DNA of 64,000 nt. Source: an uncultured Cohaesibacter sp. (GTDB lineage Bacteria; Pseudomonadota; Alphaproteobacteria; Rhizobiales; Cohaesibacteraceae). Within the stretch, counting starts at the first letter, position 1; every line of letters begins with the position of its first letter. The notes below the pieces were generated by a model that made no database searches, was not told the DNA's origin, and saw only the letters and a list, made by a program, of their open reading frames with translations. The stretch spans positions 2,520,775 through 2,584,774 of the forward strand of contig NZ_OY781091.1 of assembly GCF_963676275.1 (NCBI RefSeq), written 5' to 3'. Positions 46,915 to 54,962 of this stretch are shown piece after piece. Both the position numbers and the translations under genes were made by a program.

Positions 46915-47241
46915 ATGCAGCCCGCACTTTTGCGCACCTCACCAATCACATCTGAGCTTAGCCTCATTCGCGAAACAATTGCTCAAAACACCAACGAAGA
47001 TGGCCTGTATCTCACACGCGATCGCTCTGAGCTTTTGCGCAAGAGACTGGAGCTCATCAGCAAGCAAATCACCAACCTTGAAAGGGAAGTTGCCGTTTAT
47101 CGGATTGGTGAAAACAATCGAGCTGTAGCCGGAATATTTAACGATGTTGTCGGCGAATTCCTCTCTGAAGAGGCATGCAAAATCGATGTTCAAACCGACA
47201 ACCTTCTGTTTCCAGATTTTGAGAAGGGAGGGAGGTCATGA
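46915..47241 (+). CDS. Small early phage protein, unknown
   Basis: 108 residues from the ATG one base after the MuB-type stop. A helical stretch (about residues 30-65, 'RSELLRKRLELISKQITNLEREVAVYRI') suggests a short coiled coil. It ends by overlapping the next small gene by 4 bases. No family was recognised; it belongs to the run of small semi-essential early genes typical of Mu-like phages. Confidence 0.75.
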   Translation: MQPALLRTSPITSELSLIRETIAQNTNEDGLYLTRDRSELLRKRLELISKQITNLEREVAVYRIGENNRAVAGIFNDVVGEFLSEEACKIDVQTDNLLFPDFEKGGRS

Positions 47242-47456
47242 AAGCCATTGTTTATCCTAGAAAGTTTACAGCGCGCTCGATGGCAAGCTTCTGCCGCACT
47301 CGTATCTCGCGAGCGGATCATGCCATGCAGGAGATTTCTTCCTGCTATGGCGATGTTGATCTTGCCATTTGTGCTGCAGCGGATGAGTTGCGTGAGCAGC
47401 TGGCCGACCTTGAGCGCTTAATTACTTTTGCTGAAGAGGAGGGCATCGCGCCATGA
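47238..47456 (+). CDS. Small early phage protein, unknown
   Basis: 72 residues with a basic first half and an acidic Leu-rich second half ('DLAICAAADELREQLADLERLITFAEEEG'). It overlaps both neighbours by 4 bases. No family recognised. Confidence 0.7.
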   Translation: MKAIVYPRKFTARSMASFCRTRISRADHAMQEISSCYGDVDLAICAAADELREQLADLERLITFAEEEGIAP

Positions 47457-47773
47457 CCTCCAATTCCCCAGAAATCCAGCTGCGCAATCTGACTGAATGG
47501 TTCGCAGCCAAAGCTAGCAATGACGAGCCTTTCAGTGTTGAAGGCGCGGCTCATTTCCTTTCTGTGATGCGCAGTATTTCCGCCGATGTGAAGGCGCTGC
47601 GCGTCCTTGCTGATGCCTATCTCGCCAAGTCCCATGAGGTCACTGCGATGGAGCTCAAGTGCGCGTTGCTTGAGCTGGAAGTCAGAGAGCTTAGGGAAAA
47701 GCCTCTCATGTCTATCAACCTGTCTGATGCGGTGATCATTCCGATCACAGAAGGCGGGCAGCATCATGATTGA
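47453..47773 (+). CDS. Small early phage protein, unknown
   Basis: 106 residues, mainly helical ('AHFLSVMRSISADVKALRVLADAYLAKSHEVTAMELKCALLELEVRELREKP'), again tightly overlapping its neighbours. No family recognised. Confidence 0.7.
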   Translation: MTSNSPEIQLRNLTEWFAAKASNDEPFSVEGAAHFLSVMRSISADVKALRVLADAYLAKSHEVTAMELKCALLELEVRELREKPLMSINLSDAVIIPITEGGQHHD

Positions 47774-48038
47774 AAAATACGTGGAGGTCACCATAACGGT
47801 TAAAGTCACCGTTGACGAAACAAAATTCACCGATGATTTCATGGAAGAATTCAGGGAAAGCTTCTTCTCCCTCTATTCGATCGACGAGCACTGCGAGCAT
47901 CTTGCGCAAATGAATGCGAGAGGTGTTGCCCACGACTTTTCCGACAGTTTCATCGAAGGCTATGGGCCCCCAAAGGAGATGGGCATCTCTTTTGAGGAGG
48001 TAGATCTCTCTACCGAGGTTGTGGAGGCCATCTCATGA
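47766..48038 (+). CDS. Small acidic early phage protein, unknown
   Basis: 90 residues, beginning with a beta-like segment ('YVEVTITVKVTVDETKF') and strongly acidic afterwards, which recalls DNA-mimic or inhibitor proteins only in charge. It overlaps the previous gene by 8 bases and the next by 4. No family recognised. Confidence 0.7.
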   Translation: MIEKYVEVTITVKVTVDETKFTDDFMEEFRESFFSLYSIDEHCEHLAQMNARGVAHDFSDSFIEGYGPPKEMGISFEEVDLSTEVVEAIS

Positions 48039-48223
48039 CGACGTATTTCTACAACTTTCCACGCCCGACAGAGCCTGATGCCAGTCCTGCCGCCTGTAAG
48101 GCTCGTCTATGGCCAAAGGAACGGGCGCTCTTCATGCAGCACTATATCGACCACCAGATTGCAAATGCGCCGCAAGAAGCGCGTTCCACATCAAAGGAAC
48201 TGAACCATGAACTACCAGTCTGA
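48035..48223 (+). CDS. Small early phage protein, unknown
   Basis: 62 residues rich in Pro, His and Ala ('RLWPKERALFMQHYIDHQIANAPQEARS'). It starts in the stop region of the previous gene and overlaps the DUF3164 gene by 17 bases. No family recognised. Confidence 0.6.
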   Translation: MTTYFYNFPRPTEPDASPAACKARLWPKERALFMQHYIDHQIANAPQEARSTSKELNHELPV

Positions 48224-48866
48224 ATTCAAACCGGCCGACATCGATGATGGCATCATCACCGCAAACGGTCAGGACTATATGACTGATGCTAAAGGCTCAT
48301 TGGTTCCGCTGGAGCTAATTAAGCCAGCGGACAAGCTGGAGGACCAGACGGTCCGATCAATCATGGGGTATGCAATCGCATTGTCCAAGCAGCTTGGCCG
48401 TTTTCGTGGTCATACCATGACAGATCTGGGCGAACTGGATAGTTTGCTGGCAGAGCAGTATGACCTCACCAAGGGTGGGAAAAAGGGCAATAGGACGTAT
48501 TCCACCGTGGATGGTCTTTTCAAGGTGCAGGTGCAGGTGTCCGATCTTATCGACTTCGGCCCGCAGCTCCAGATTGCCAAGCAACTCATTGATGAATGCC
48601 TCAACGAGTGGTCTGAAGCAAGCCGCCCAGAAATCCGCGCCATTATCACCCGTGCGTTCAACACTGAAAAAGAAGGCCAGGTTAACCGGGCTGATATTTT
48701 CATGCTTCTGCGCCTGGACATCACTGACGAGCGTTGGGTCAGAGCCATGGAAGCATTGCGTGATGCAATGCGGGTGATCGGTTCGAAGGAATATGTCCGC
48801 TTTTATCGCCGTGAAACTGTCGCCTCGGGTTGGGAGCCGGTCACGATTGATCTGGCAAAGGTGTAG
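48207..48866 (+). CDS. DUF3164-family phage protein
   Basis: 219 residues. 'YMTDAKGSLVPLELIKPADKLEDQTVRSIM' near the N-terminus and 'LTKGGKKGNRTYSTVDGLFKVQVQVSD' in the middle are characteristic of DUF3164, a family found in the early region of many Mu-like phages. Its function is not established. It has two helical C-terminal segments and a final basic 'SKEYVRFYRRE'. Confidence 0.85.
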   Translation: MNYQSEFKPADIDDGIITANGQDYMTDAKGSLVPLELIKPADKLEDQTVRSIMGYAIALSKQLGRFRGHTMTDLGELDSLLAEQYDLTKGGKKGNRTYSTVDGLFKVQVQVSDLIDFGPQLQIAKQLIDECLNEWSEASRPEIRAIITRAFNTEKEGQVNRADIFMLLRLDITDERWVRAMEALRDAMRVIGSKEYVRFYRRETVASGWEPVTIDLAKV

Positions 48867-48868
48867 CA

Positions 48869-49237
48869 ATGGCCGAGCAGAAAACCCTCTGTCCATGCTG
48901 CAAGCAGCCGCTCACTGATACCGCTGATTTGACTTTTTACGATCCTGCAAATGTCGTTCTTCGGGGGACTGTTCTGCTTACTCTCACTGACCGTGAATAT
49001 TGGGTGCTTAAGACGTTGCATTCCGAGTATCCGGGCATTGCGACCAAGGAAAAGCTGTTTCAGAGCCTCTACTGGCTGCATGAAACAGATGAACCGGACC
49101 CGAAGATCGTTGATGTCTTCGTTTGCAAGATCAGGAAAAAACTCCCCTCGAAGATGGCAATTGAAATCTGCACTTCTTGGGGGCGCGGATATCACCTGGT
49201 CATCCACCCATTGGAAAAAGTGGGGTTAGCATCATGA
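48869..49237 (+). CDS. Winged-helix (PhoB-type) DNA-binding protein with an N-terminal CxxC pair
   Basis: 122 residues. 'CPCCKQPL' at residues 8-15 suggests a small metal-binding element. The rest is a PhoB/OmpR-type effector domain: 'LTDREYWVLKTLHSEYPGIATKEKLFQSLYW' and 'IVDVFVCKIRKKLPSKMAIEICTSWGRGYHLV' match the winged helix of response regulators, with no receiver domain. It may be a phage activator that imitates or competes with host regulators. The stop overlaps the start of the next gene. Confidence 0.8.
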   Translation: MAEQKTLCPCCKQPLTDTADLTFYDPANVVLRGTVLLTLTDREYWVLKTLHSEYPGIATKEKLFQSLYWLHETDEPDPKIVDVFVCKIRKKLPSKMAIEICTSWGRGYHLVIHPLEKVGLAS

Positions 49238-50073
49238 AATTGGACTTTGAAATTCTTGATCCGGGCGGAGCTCCGCCGCTGGAATATGTCCCGGTTGACA
49301 TGATTGAAACTGATCATCAATACCAACGCGAAGCCATTCCATCTCGTATCAGGAAAATTCTCAGAGATTTCGATTGGCGCTATTTCCAGCCAGTTACGCT
49401 TACGTATCACCCAGATAGAGGGAAATATACGGTACTCGACGGGCAACACCGTGTCGAAGCGATTAGACTGCATCCGTACATTCAAAGAGTTCCGGCCGCA
49501 ATCATTAGGGCCGAAACCCTGCAGCAGGAAGCAGATGCTTTTGTCAAAATCAATACAGAGCGGTCGAAGGTCAATACCATCGACAGATATCACGCCGGTC
49601 TGACTGCTGAAGATCCCAATGCATTGATGGTGAAACGTGTTCTTGACAAAGCGAACTGTGCGGTTGTTGAAAGTCAAGGACAGGTCAAGCCGCGCCTCAC
49701 AAATGCAGTCACATCCGTTATTCGTTCCTGTAGCTCATTTGGCGAAGATGCCACATCGCAAGCGTGTCTGGCCATCGCTGATGCTTGGCCGCAAGATGGA
49801 AAAGCGCTCAAGGGTACGCTGATTAGAGGTATTGCTCGCGTTTTTTATGGCAATCCGGAATGTGACATAGAGCGTATCAAGCGGATCTTGCGTGAACAGG
49901 ACATCGGATCTCTGGCCACGCTGGCTGAGGCCATGCGGAAAATAACCGGTGGTTCTGCTGATATGGCTATCTCCAAAACCATTGTCGAAACGTACAATCG
50001 CGGCAAGCGGATAAATCTTCTTGTGTTGGATCCCTTGAAACGGAGCAGCCCGACTAATGAGGTGCTGTCATGA
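49234..50073 (+). CDS. Second ParB-fold protein (DGQHR type)
   Basis: 279 residues from the ATG at 49234. 'YVPVDMIETDHQYQREAIPSRIRKILRDFDWRYFQPVTL' and 'YTVLDGQHRVEAIRL' belong to the ParB/sulfiredoxin-like fold of the DGQHR kind, followed by 'AFVKINTERSKVNTIDRYHAGLTA'. Members of this group include DNA-processing and phage accessory proteins. It is distinct from the ParB-like protein at 42575-43420. Function unknown. Confidence 0.8.
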   Translation: MKLDFEILDPGGAPPLEYVPVDMIETDHQYQREAIPSRIRKILRDFDWRYFQPVTLTYHPDRGKYTVLDGQHRVEAIRLHPYIQRVPAAIIRAETLQQEADAFVKINTERSKVNTIDRYHAGLTAEDPNALMVKRVLDKANCAVVESQGQVKPRLTNAVTSVIRSCSSFGEDATSQACLAIADAWPQDGKALKGTLIRGIARVFYGNPECDIERIKRILREQDIGSLATLAEAMRKITGGSADMAISKTIVETYNRGKRINLLVLDPLKRSSPTNEVLS

Positions 50074-50204
50074 TCTCTTGGCAAACACTCAAAGAAGATT
50101 ATCCGGTGATCATGGCATTCATTGGCTCATTGCTATGGCTCATCTTCGCCTGTATCGGCTTCTTTAATGTCGTCAACTTTGTCTTTGATCTGGGGTGGAT
50201 GTGA
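50070..50204 (+). CDS. Tiny one-TM protein
   Basis: 44 residues with one hydrophobic helix ('VIMAFIGSLLWLIFACIGFFNVVNFVF'). The ATG overlaps the previous stop by 4 bases and the stop touches the next ATG, so translation is coupled on both sides. It may be a small membrane effector of the early region. Confidence 0.65.
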   Translation: MISWQTLKEDYPVIMAFIGSLLWLIFACIGFFNVVNFVFDLGWM

Positions 50205-50452
50205 TGACTGAACACCTTCAAGACCAAACTCTGGACACAGAGACAGCAAGGATGGTTGCCAATCAGGTGGATGAAACCATCAGCGAAGCACGCGATACGG
50301 TGGAGCATGTTGCAATCCTGAAGGCTTTTGCCGCTGCTGCTGTCTTTGGCTATGCGGAGATGACCTCCCTTGCTGACGCGGCCCGATGGCTCCGCCTATC
50401 GGCCGATTATGTTGATGGGCTTGCCGCTCGCCAGAAGGGAGATCTGAACTGA
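50204..50452 (+). CDS. Small early phage protein, unknown
   Basis: 82 residues, starting at 50204 in the TGATG overlap. Helical, with an Ala-rich middle ('ILKAFAAAAVFGYAEMTSLADAARWLRLSADYVDGLAAR'). No family recognised. Confidence 0.7.
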   Translation: MTEHLQDQTLDTETARMVANQVDETISEARDTVEHVAILKAFAAAAVFGYAEMTSLADAARWLRLSADYVDGLAARQKGDLN

Positions 50453-50691
50453 TGCTTCTGCTTACTGAACTTCAGATCCGCTGCATTTTAATTCTTCAGC
50501 GAAGAACGGCTCTTCATTCTGCATCCAAAACAGGAACCATTGCCTGGGAACTCAACAAGACAAGGAAACAGGCTACGGATTGCCTTGTTCGGCTCTGCCG
50601 TAAGGGGCTGGTTTCTCATGCCGGATGGGGGCTTTGGAGCCTGACCGAAGCGGGTCAAAAATTCCAAACCGAGCTTCCACCGGGAGAATGA
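50452..50691 (+). CDS. Small winged-helix protein
   Basis: 79 residues with a MarR-like winged-helix pattern: 'TGTIAWELNKTRKQATDCLVRLCRKGLVSHAGWGLWSLTEAGQKF'. It has one base overlap with the previous gene. Possibly a small DNA-binding regulator; the partner sites are unknown. Confidence 0.7.
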   Translation: MLLLTELQIRCILILQRRTALHSASKTGTIAWELNKTRKQATDCLVRLCRKGLVSHAGWGLWSLTEAGQKFQTELPPGE

Positions 50692-50692
50692 A

Positions 50693-50884
50693 ATGTCAAC
50701 CAGGCGAAAAGAACCGTCAGCAGACCTTTTCGCCTGGCGCGAGTGCGTGGAGATCGACGCGCAACGGAAGGCGCTTCAAAGGCGCATCAACAAGCTTTCT
50801 AAACACTCTCATAAACGGGTCGCGCTTCAAACTCGGATCCTCGATTTGACCACGCGGCTGTTGGAACTGGAGACAAGGCCATGA
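50693..50884 (+). CDS. Small basic coiled protein, unknown
   Basis: 63 residues, basic, with a heptad-like pattern ('ALQRRINKLSKHSHKRVALQTRILDLTTRLLELE'). It directly precedes and overlaps the gemA start by 4 bases. Confidence 0.65.
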   Translation: MSTRRKEPSADLFAWRECVEIDAQRKALQRRINKLSKHSHKRVALQTRILDLTTRLLELETRP

Positions 50885-51507
50885 GTGCAATTCCAGCCAT
50901 CCATGTTGGATTGAAACAATTGGGCATCATGGAAGATGATGCCCGTGACATCTATGAGCAGGTGACCGGTCAACGCTCTCTGCGCGCCATGAAACCCAAT
51001 CAGCACGAGGCCGTACTCGGCGAGTTGCGCCGGTTGGGTTTTGCAAAGAAGAAAGACAAGACGGAACTCGCAGGAGACTATGCGCCAAAGCTTCGCGCAC
51101 TTTGGCTCAGCGCATGGAACCTTGGCATTGTCCGTGATCGTCGTGACAGCGCGCTGCTATCCTTCCTCAAGCGTCAGACTGGCATCGAGCACACACGTTT
51201 CCTCTATTATCAAGATGATGCCCGCAAGGTCATTGAAGCCCTAAAAGGATGGATGGCTAGCAAAGCCGGCGTCGACTGGAGCATTAACCGGCTGATGCCA
51301 AGCTGGATGAATGATCCCCGGTTTCAGGTAGTGCGGGCGCAGGTGCTTATCCTGCAGGACAAGGGGGTTCTTGACCCTAGCTCAACTCCAAAGCAGCTCA
51401 TTTCATTGCTCATCGGGCACGATGATCTCGACGACGTAACGTCCAAAGAGTGGGTCTCGTTTCAGAAGAAGCTCGGAACCAAGATCCGGAAGGAAATGAA
51501 GTCATGA
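50881..51507 (+). CDS. gemA: GemA-like regulatory protein (Mu gp16 family)
   Basis: 208 residues. The first half 'IHVGLKQLGIMEDDARDIYEQVTGQRSLRAMKPNQHEAVLGELRRLGF' and 'LRALWLSAWNLGIV' are diagnostic for GemA (DUF1018). In Mu, GemA changes host gene expression and DNA supercoiling and affects cell division. The protein is in the usual place, just before the middle-gene activator. Confidence 0.9.
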   Translation: MSAIPAIHVGLKQLGIMEDDARDIYEQVTGQRSLRAMKPNQHEAVLGELRRLGFAKKKDKTELAGDYAPKLRALWLSAWNLGIVRDRRDSALLSFLKRQTGIEHTRFLYYQDDARKVIEALKGWMASKAGVDWSINRLMPSWMNDPRFQVVRAQVLILQDKGVLDPSSTPKQLISLLIGHDDLDDVTSKEWVSFQKKLGTKIRKEMKS

Positions 51508-51671
51508 TCGACATCCTCGGTGGTCTTATTATCTTCCTTATTGGCATGATCTTGATGTTGAATGCGGCTTTCTCCGACAGGGCAACGTTTGGCTTCTTTG
51601 TGGCTTTGATTGGCTTTCTGATCGTCTTGGCGGCAGTCGGAGCAATGATCTTTGGCTGGATTGGCCTATGA
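51504..51671 (+). CDS. Two-TM small membrane protein
   Basis: 55 residues, almost wholly two hydrophobic helices ('ILGGLIIFLIGMILMLNAAF' and 'FFVALIGFLIVLAAVGAMIF'). The start overlaps the gemA stop, and its stop overlaps the start of the Mor-like gene. It is too early in the order to be the main holin, which is at 53314-53721. Confidence 0.7.
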   Translation: MIDILGGLIIFLIGMILMLNAAFSDRATFGFFVALIGFLIVLAAVGAMIFGWIGL

Positions 51672-52030
51672 CCGATATCACCGAAGCCGTACCAGCCAAT
51701 CTTGAGCCATTTGTAAAGGTGCTTGGCGAGGATCTCGCCATCACCTTCTTCTTGTCGTTTGGCGGTGCTCCGGTGTATCTTTCCTTGCGTCCTCAGGACA
51801 ATGCGGACCTATCGCAGACAATCGGGCCCGACAATGTAAAGGCTCTTGCAGAAGAGCTCGGAGTGGGGCATTACTATAGGGTGCCGATCAACCGACGCTG
51901 GTTGGCTCAAGTCATGAGCCGGAATGGGGCCTCAGTTCTGGCCATTGCACGCAGGCTCCATGTCTCGGACGTGACGGTCCGAAAATACCTCTCCACAACG
52001 GACAAACGTCAGCTTTCCCTCTTCGAATAG
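51668..52030 (+). CDS. Mor-like middle-gene transcription activator
   Basis: 120 residues. 'LGEDLAITFFLSFGGAPVYLSLRPQ' matches the beta-turn region before the DNA-binding part in Mor/C proteins (Mu: GGGQVYIP), and the C-terminal HTH is 'GASVLAIARRLHVSDVTVRKYLS'. The position between gemA and the lysis genes is that of Mu mor. It should activate the promoter for the late genes. Confidence 0.82.
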   Translation: MTDITEAVPANLEPFVKVLGEDLAITFFLSFGGAPVYLSLRPQDNADLSQTIGPDNVKALAEELGVGHYYRVPINRRWLAQVMSRNGASVLAIARRLHVSDVTVRKYLSTTDKRQLSLFE

Positions 52031-52114
52031 CCTCTCTCGCAATACGGTTGTGACGGGTAATCCCTTGCGACTTTGCGCATTCTGGACCCAACTTAAACGA
52101 GGTCTGGAAACGGT

Positions 52115-53317
52115 ATGTCTATTGTCGAGCAACTGATGGAAGGGGGAGGAAAGACAATTGATGTCACTCCTGTTCTCAAGGAATTCTCTGATCGTATTGG
52201 CTGCGACATTGCGCTTCTTCAGGCCATTCTTGAGGTGGAGAGCAACGGCGCCGACTATGACAGCCAGGGACGGCTGATCATTCTTCCCGAAAAGCATATT
52301 TTCTACCGCAAACTACCAAAATCTCTCAAGACCAAGGCATTGGCTTCAGGGCTTGCCGCTCGCAGTTGGAGCAAATCCAACTATAAGGGCCTAGGAGCCA
52401 AAGGCGATGACCGGCGTTGGGCTCTACTTTCCAAATGGAGCAAGGTAGACGAACAAGCTGCCTTGTTATCTGCCTCCTATGCAGCACCTCAGATCATGGG
52501 GTTCAACTACAAGATTTGCGGCTTTTCGTCGGTTACAGACTTCGTCTTGGCTTTATCAAAAAGCAGTGAGCAAACCTCCTCTGCCTTCCTTGCCTATCTT
52601 GAGAATTGTGGCCTTGCCGATGAATTACGCGACGGTGATGTTCCTGCCATCGTGCGTCGATACAATGGCTCTGGTCAGGTCGAAGCGTACTCTGCAAGGA
52701 TCTATCGAGTTCTGGAAGAACTGAAATCTGATCATGCAGAAAAGCCCAAGAAATCGCCGACCCGCTTTTCGATGCTTCGCCTAGGATCGAAGGGCTATAG
52801 GGTGAAGGCTTTGCAGCAGAAGCTCTGCGAGCTTGGTTACCATGTCCAGCCAGACGGAGATTTTGGCCCGGCTACTCGCCGATCGATCGTTGCTTTCCAG
52901 ATCGATAACGGCCTCAAGACAGACGGTCTCGTTGGCACCAAAACGCAGGCCGCCCTTGATCGCGCAGTTCCGATCGGCCAGCAGCCAGGCAATTCCCGGT
53001 CTGATTTGTCGGTAAAGGACCTGCGCAAGCAGGGCAGTCAGACAGTCAAGCAGGCTGATCATCTGACGCTTGGCGGGCTTATGGCGCTGCTGTTCGGCTC
53101 CGCAGGAGAGCTTTCCAATGTCCAGACTGATGGCTGGTTGAGCTTTGTGTCCAATCTCATCGGGGAGGCAAAGTCGCGACTTGGTCCCGTCTTTTCATTT
53201 GTCGATGACCATCGAACTGCCAGCCTCATTCTGGCCGGTCTGTTTCTGGTCTACGTTGCCCACCGGATCAAACAGCGCCGCCTGTCTGATGCAAAAGAGT
53301 GGAGACATGTCGGATGA
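52115..53317 (+). CDS. Muramidase-type endolysin with peptidoglycan-binding domain and C-terminal TM
   Basis: 400 residues. The N-terminal N-acetylmuramidase domain (DUF3380 type, residues about 20-195) shows 'LLQAILEVESNGADYDSQGRLIILPEKHIFYRKL' with the catalytic Glu and 'SYAAPQIMGFNYKICGFSS'. A PG-binding-1 domain follows ('LRLGSKGYRVKALQQKLCELGYHVQPDGDFGPATRRSIVAFQ'), then a linker and one TM helix near 367-385 ('ASLILAGLFLVYVAHRI'). A membrane-tethered lysin is unusual and would allow holin-gated release. Confidence 0.88.
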   Translation: MSIVEQLMEGGGKTIDVTPVLKEFSDRIGCDIALLQAILEVESNGADYDSQGRLIILPEKHIFYRKLPKSLKTKALASGLAARSWSKSNYKGLGAKGDDRRWALLSKWSKVDEQAALLSASYAAPQIMGFNYKICGFSSVTDFVLALSKSSEQTSSAFLAYLENCGLADELRDGDVPAIVRRYNGSGQVEAYSARIYRVLEELKSDHAEKPKKSPTRFSMLRLGSKGYRVKALQQKLCELGYHVQPDGDFGPATRRSIVAFQIDNGLKTDGLVGTKTQAALDRAVPIGQQPGNSRSDLSVKDLRKQGSQTVKQADHLTLGGLMALLFGSAGELSNVQTDGWLSFVSNLIGEAKSRLGPVFSFVDDHRTASLILAGLFLVYVAHRIKQRRLSDAKEWRHVG

Positions 53318-53721
53318 CCTTTATCGCGACCATTGTCAGCTACCTGGTCAAGCTTGGCCTTGGCGGTGTTATCGACAAGACGATTGCGCTCATGGAGCGC
53401 AAGGCAGAACTGGAGAACGACAAGGAAGCCCAACGCTCGGCAGTTGCAATTGAGCATTTGAAGGCGACTGTTGAAGAGACCAGGATTATTGCCGAACTCA
53501 ACAAATCGAAGATGACCAACCTGTTCTTTTGGGTCTTCTGCTCGCTGTTCATTTTCCCGCTAGGCTTTTGGTGGACCGCCGTCATCATCGACAGTGTTTT
53601 TCATCTTGGTTGGCAGGTCGCCAACCTTCCTACGCAGGAAATGCGTGACTGGGCGGGGAGTATGATCAAATGGCTGTTCTACTCCGGTTCGGTTGGTGTT
53701 GCCCTCAAATTGCTAAAGTGA
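53314..53721 (+). CDS. Three-TM phage holin
   Basis: About 135 residues from the ATG that overlaps the lysin stop. The middle is a charged coiled-coil ('IALMERKAELENDKEAQRSAVAIEHLKATVEETRIIAELNKS'), the second half has 'LFFWVFCSLFIFPLGFWWTAVIIDSVF' and a third hydrophobic segment, as in the 3-TM Mu-like holin family. It would make the membrane lesion that frees the lysin. Confidence 0.8.
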   Translation: MTFIATIVSYLVKLGLGGVIDKTIALMERKAELENDKEAQRSAVAIEHLKATVEETRIIAELNKSKMTNLFFWVFCSLFIFPLGFWWTAVIIDSVFHLGWQVANLPTQEMRDWAGSMIKWLFYSGSVGVALKLLK

Positions 53722-53747
53722 GCCGCTGGACGGCCAAGGATAATTGA

Positions 53748-54077
53748 ATGTCGGCAGAAGACTTAAAACTGTGGCTTGCTATCGTGACCGGTTGCTTGGG
53801 GCTAGTTGTCTCAGCAATCGGTTATTTGCGTCAGCCGAGCAAAGACAATTCGGACAAGATCACCAAGCTTACGTCCAGCGTGGATGAACTCGACCGACGC
53901 GTTCAGTCCATTGAGGATGAAATCAAGCATCTCCCTGACAAAGAACAATCCCATAGTCTTGAGCTGACTATGACAAAGCTTTCAGGTCGACTTGATGCAT
54001 TTGAAGAGAAGCTCAAGCCGATCGGCAGTATAGCTGACCGGCTTCAGGAATTCCTACTCGAACAGGCCAAACGATGA
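53748..54077 (+). CDS. DUF2730-family phage protein
   Basis: 109 residues: one TM near the N-terminus, then a long coiled-coil ('ITKLTSSVDELDRRVQSIEDEIKHLPDKEQSHSLELTMTKLSGRLDAFEEKLKPI'). This is the standard build of DUF2730 proteins, found beside the lysis cassette in Mu-like phages; possibly spanin-related, but not shown. Confidence 0.82.
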   Translation: MSAEDLKLWLAIVTGCLGLVVSAIGYLRQPSKDNSDKITKLTSSVDELDRRVQSIEDEIKHLPDKEQSHSLELTMTKLSGRLDAFEEKLKPIGSIADRLQEFLLEQAKR

Positions 54078-54373
54078 GCATGCAGCAATTGATGCGCGAA
54101 GAAGCGCGCCTTATCCTGATCAAATGTCTGGGTGAACAGGTTGATGAAACCCTCAATTCGTCCTTGCTCACCGAAGAGCTACGCACGTTTGGCATTCGCC
54201 GCCAGCGCGCGTGGGTTCATGATGAGCTGCGCTATCTGCGTGACATGGGTGCTGTGTCTCTGATCGAAGCAGGATCTGTGCTTGTCGCCAGCCTGACCGA
54301 AAAAGGCCGTATGCATCTGGACCGTGACATTGCCATTGAGGGTGTCAAACGTCCGTCCAGACCGGAGGCCTGA
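54074..54373 (+). CDS. VpaChn25_0724-type phage protein (winged helix)
   Basis: 99 residues. 'REEARLILIKCLGEQVDETLNSSLLTEELRTFGIRRQRAWVHDELRYLRDMGAVSLIEAGSVLVASLTEKGRMHLD' has the pattern of this small Mu-like phage family, with an ArsR-like winged-helix look. It overlaps the DUF2730 gene by 4 bases. Confidence 0.8.
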   Translation: MSMQQLMREEARLILIKCLGEQVDETLNSSLLTEELRTFGIRRQRAWVHDELRYLRDMGAVSLIEAGSVLVASLTEKGRMHLDRDIAIEGVKRPSRPEA

Positions 54374-54374
54374 C

Positions 54375-54962
54375 ATGGCAAAGCGCAAGGGGCGTGGTCG
54401 TCTCTCGAAAATTGATCTGTTGCCGGAAGAATGCGACGAAGTCGTCTCCTGGGCTGCAAAGGAACTGGCCAGCCGGGACCGGACGCAATCGGACATCTAC
54501 AAGGAATTCGAAGAGAAGCTTATCGCTATCCAAGGCGAATATGGCGTTGCGTTCGACATTCCATCCTTCACCTCTTTCAACCGATATTCCGTTCGCCTTG
54601 CTGAAGTCACTCGCCGTCTTGAGAGCACCCGAGAAATCGCGTCTTCGATCTCGGAACGCATGAACGCCGAGAGCTCAGACGAACTCACCATGATCGCGGC
54701 CGAAACCATCAAGACGTTGGTGTTCGAGCTTATGGCCCGTGCTGGCGAAGGTGGCATTGATCCGAAAGGAGCCATGCAATTGGCTGCGGCTCTCAAAGCG
54801 GCGACCCAAGCCCAGGGCGTTTCCACCTCTCGCCGACAGAAGGTCGAGGAACAACTCGCCGACAAGGCCAAAGAGGCTGTCCAGTCTGTCGTCAAGACTG
54901 GAGGGCTGTCAGACGAAGCAGCCAAAACCATTCTCGACAAGTTCCTCGGGGTGGCCAAATGA
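54375..54962 (+). CDS. DUF3486-family protein (small terminase-like)
   Basis: About 195 residues from the ATG at 54375. 'KRKGRGRLSKIDLLPEECDEVVSWAAKELASRDRTQSDIYKEFEEKL' is the DUF3486 hallmark. In Mu this is gp27, the proposed small terminase subunit which recognises phage DNA for packaging. It overlaps the large terminase gene by 4 bases. Confidence 0.88.
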   Translation: MAKRKGRGRLSKIDLLPEECDEVVSWAAKELASRDRTQSDIYKEFEEKLIAIQGEYGVAFDIPSFTSFNRYSVRLAEVTRRLESTREIASSISERMNAESSDELTMIAAETIKTLVFELMARAGEGGIDPKGAMQLAAALKAATQAQGVSTSRRQKVEEQLADKAKEAVQSVVKTGGLSDEAAKTILDKFLGVAK

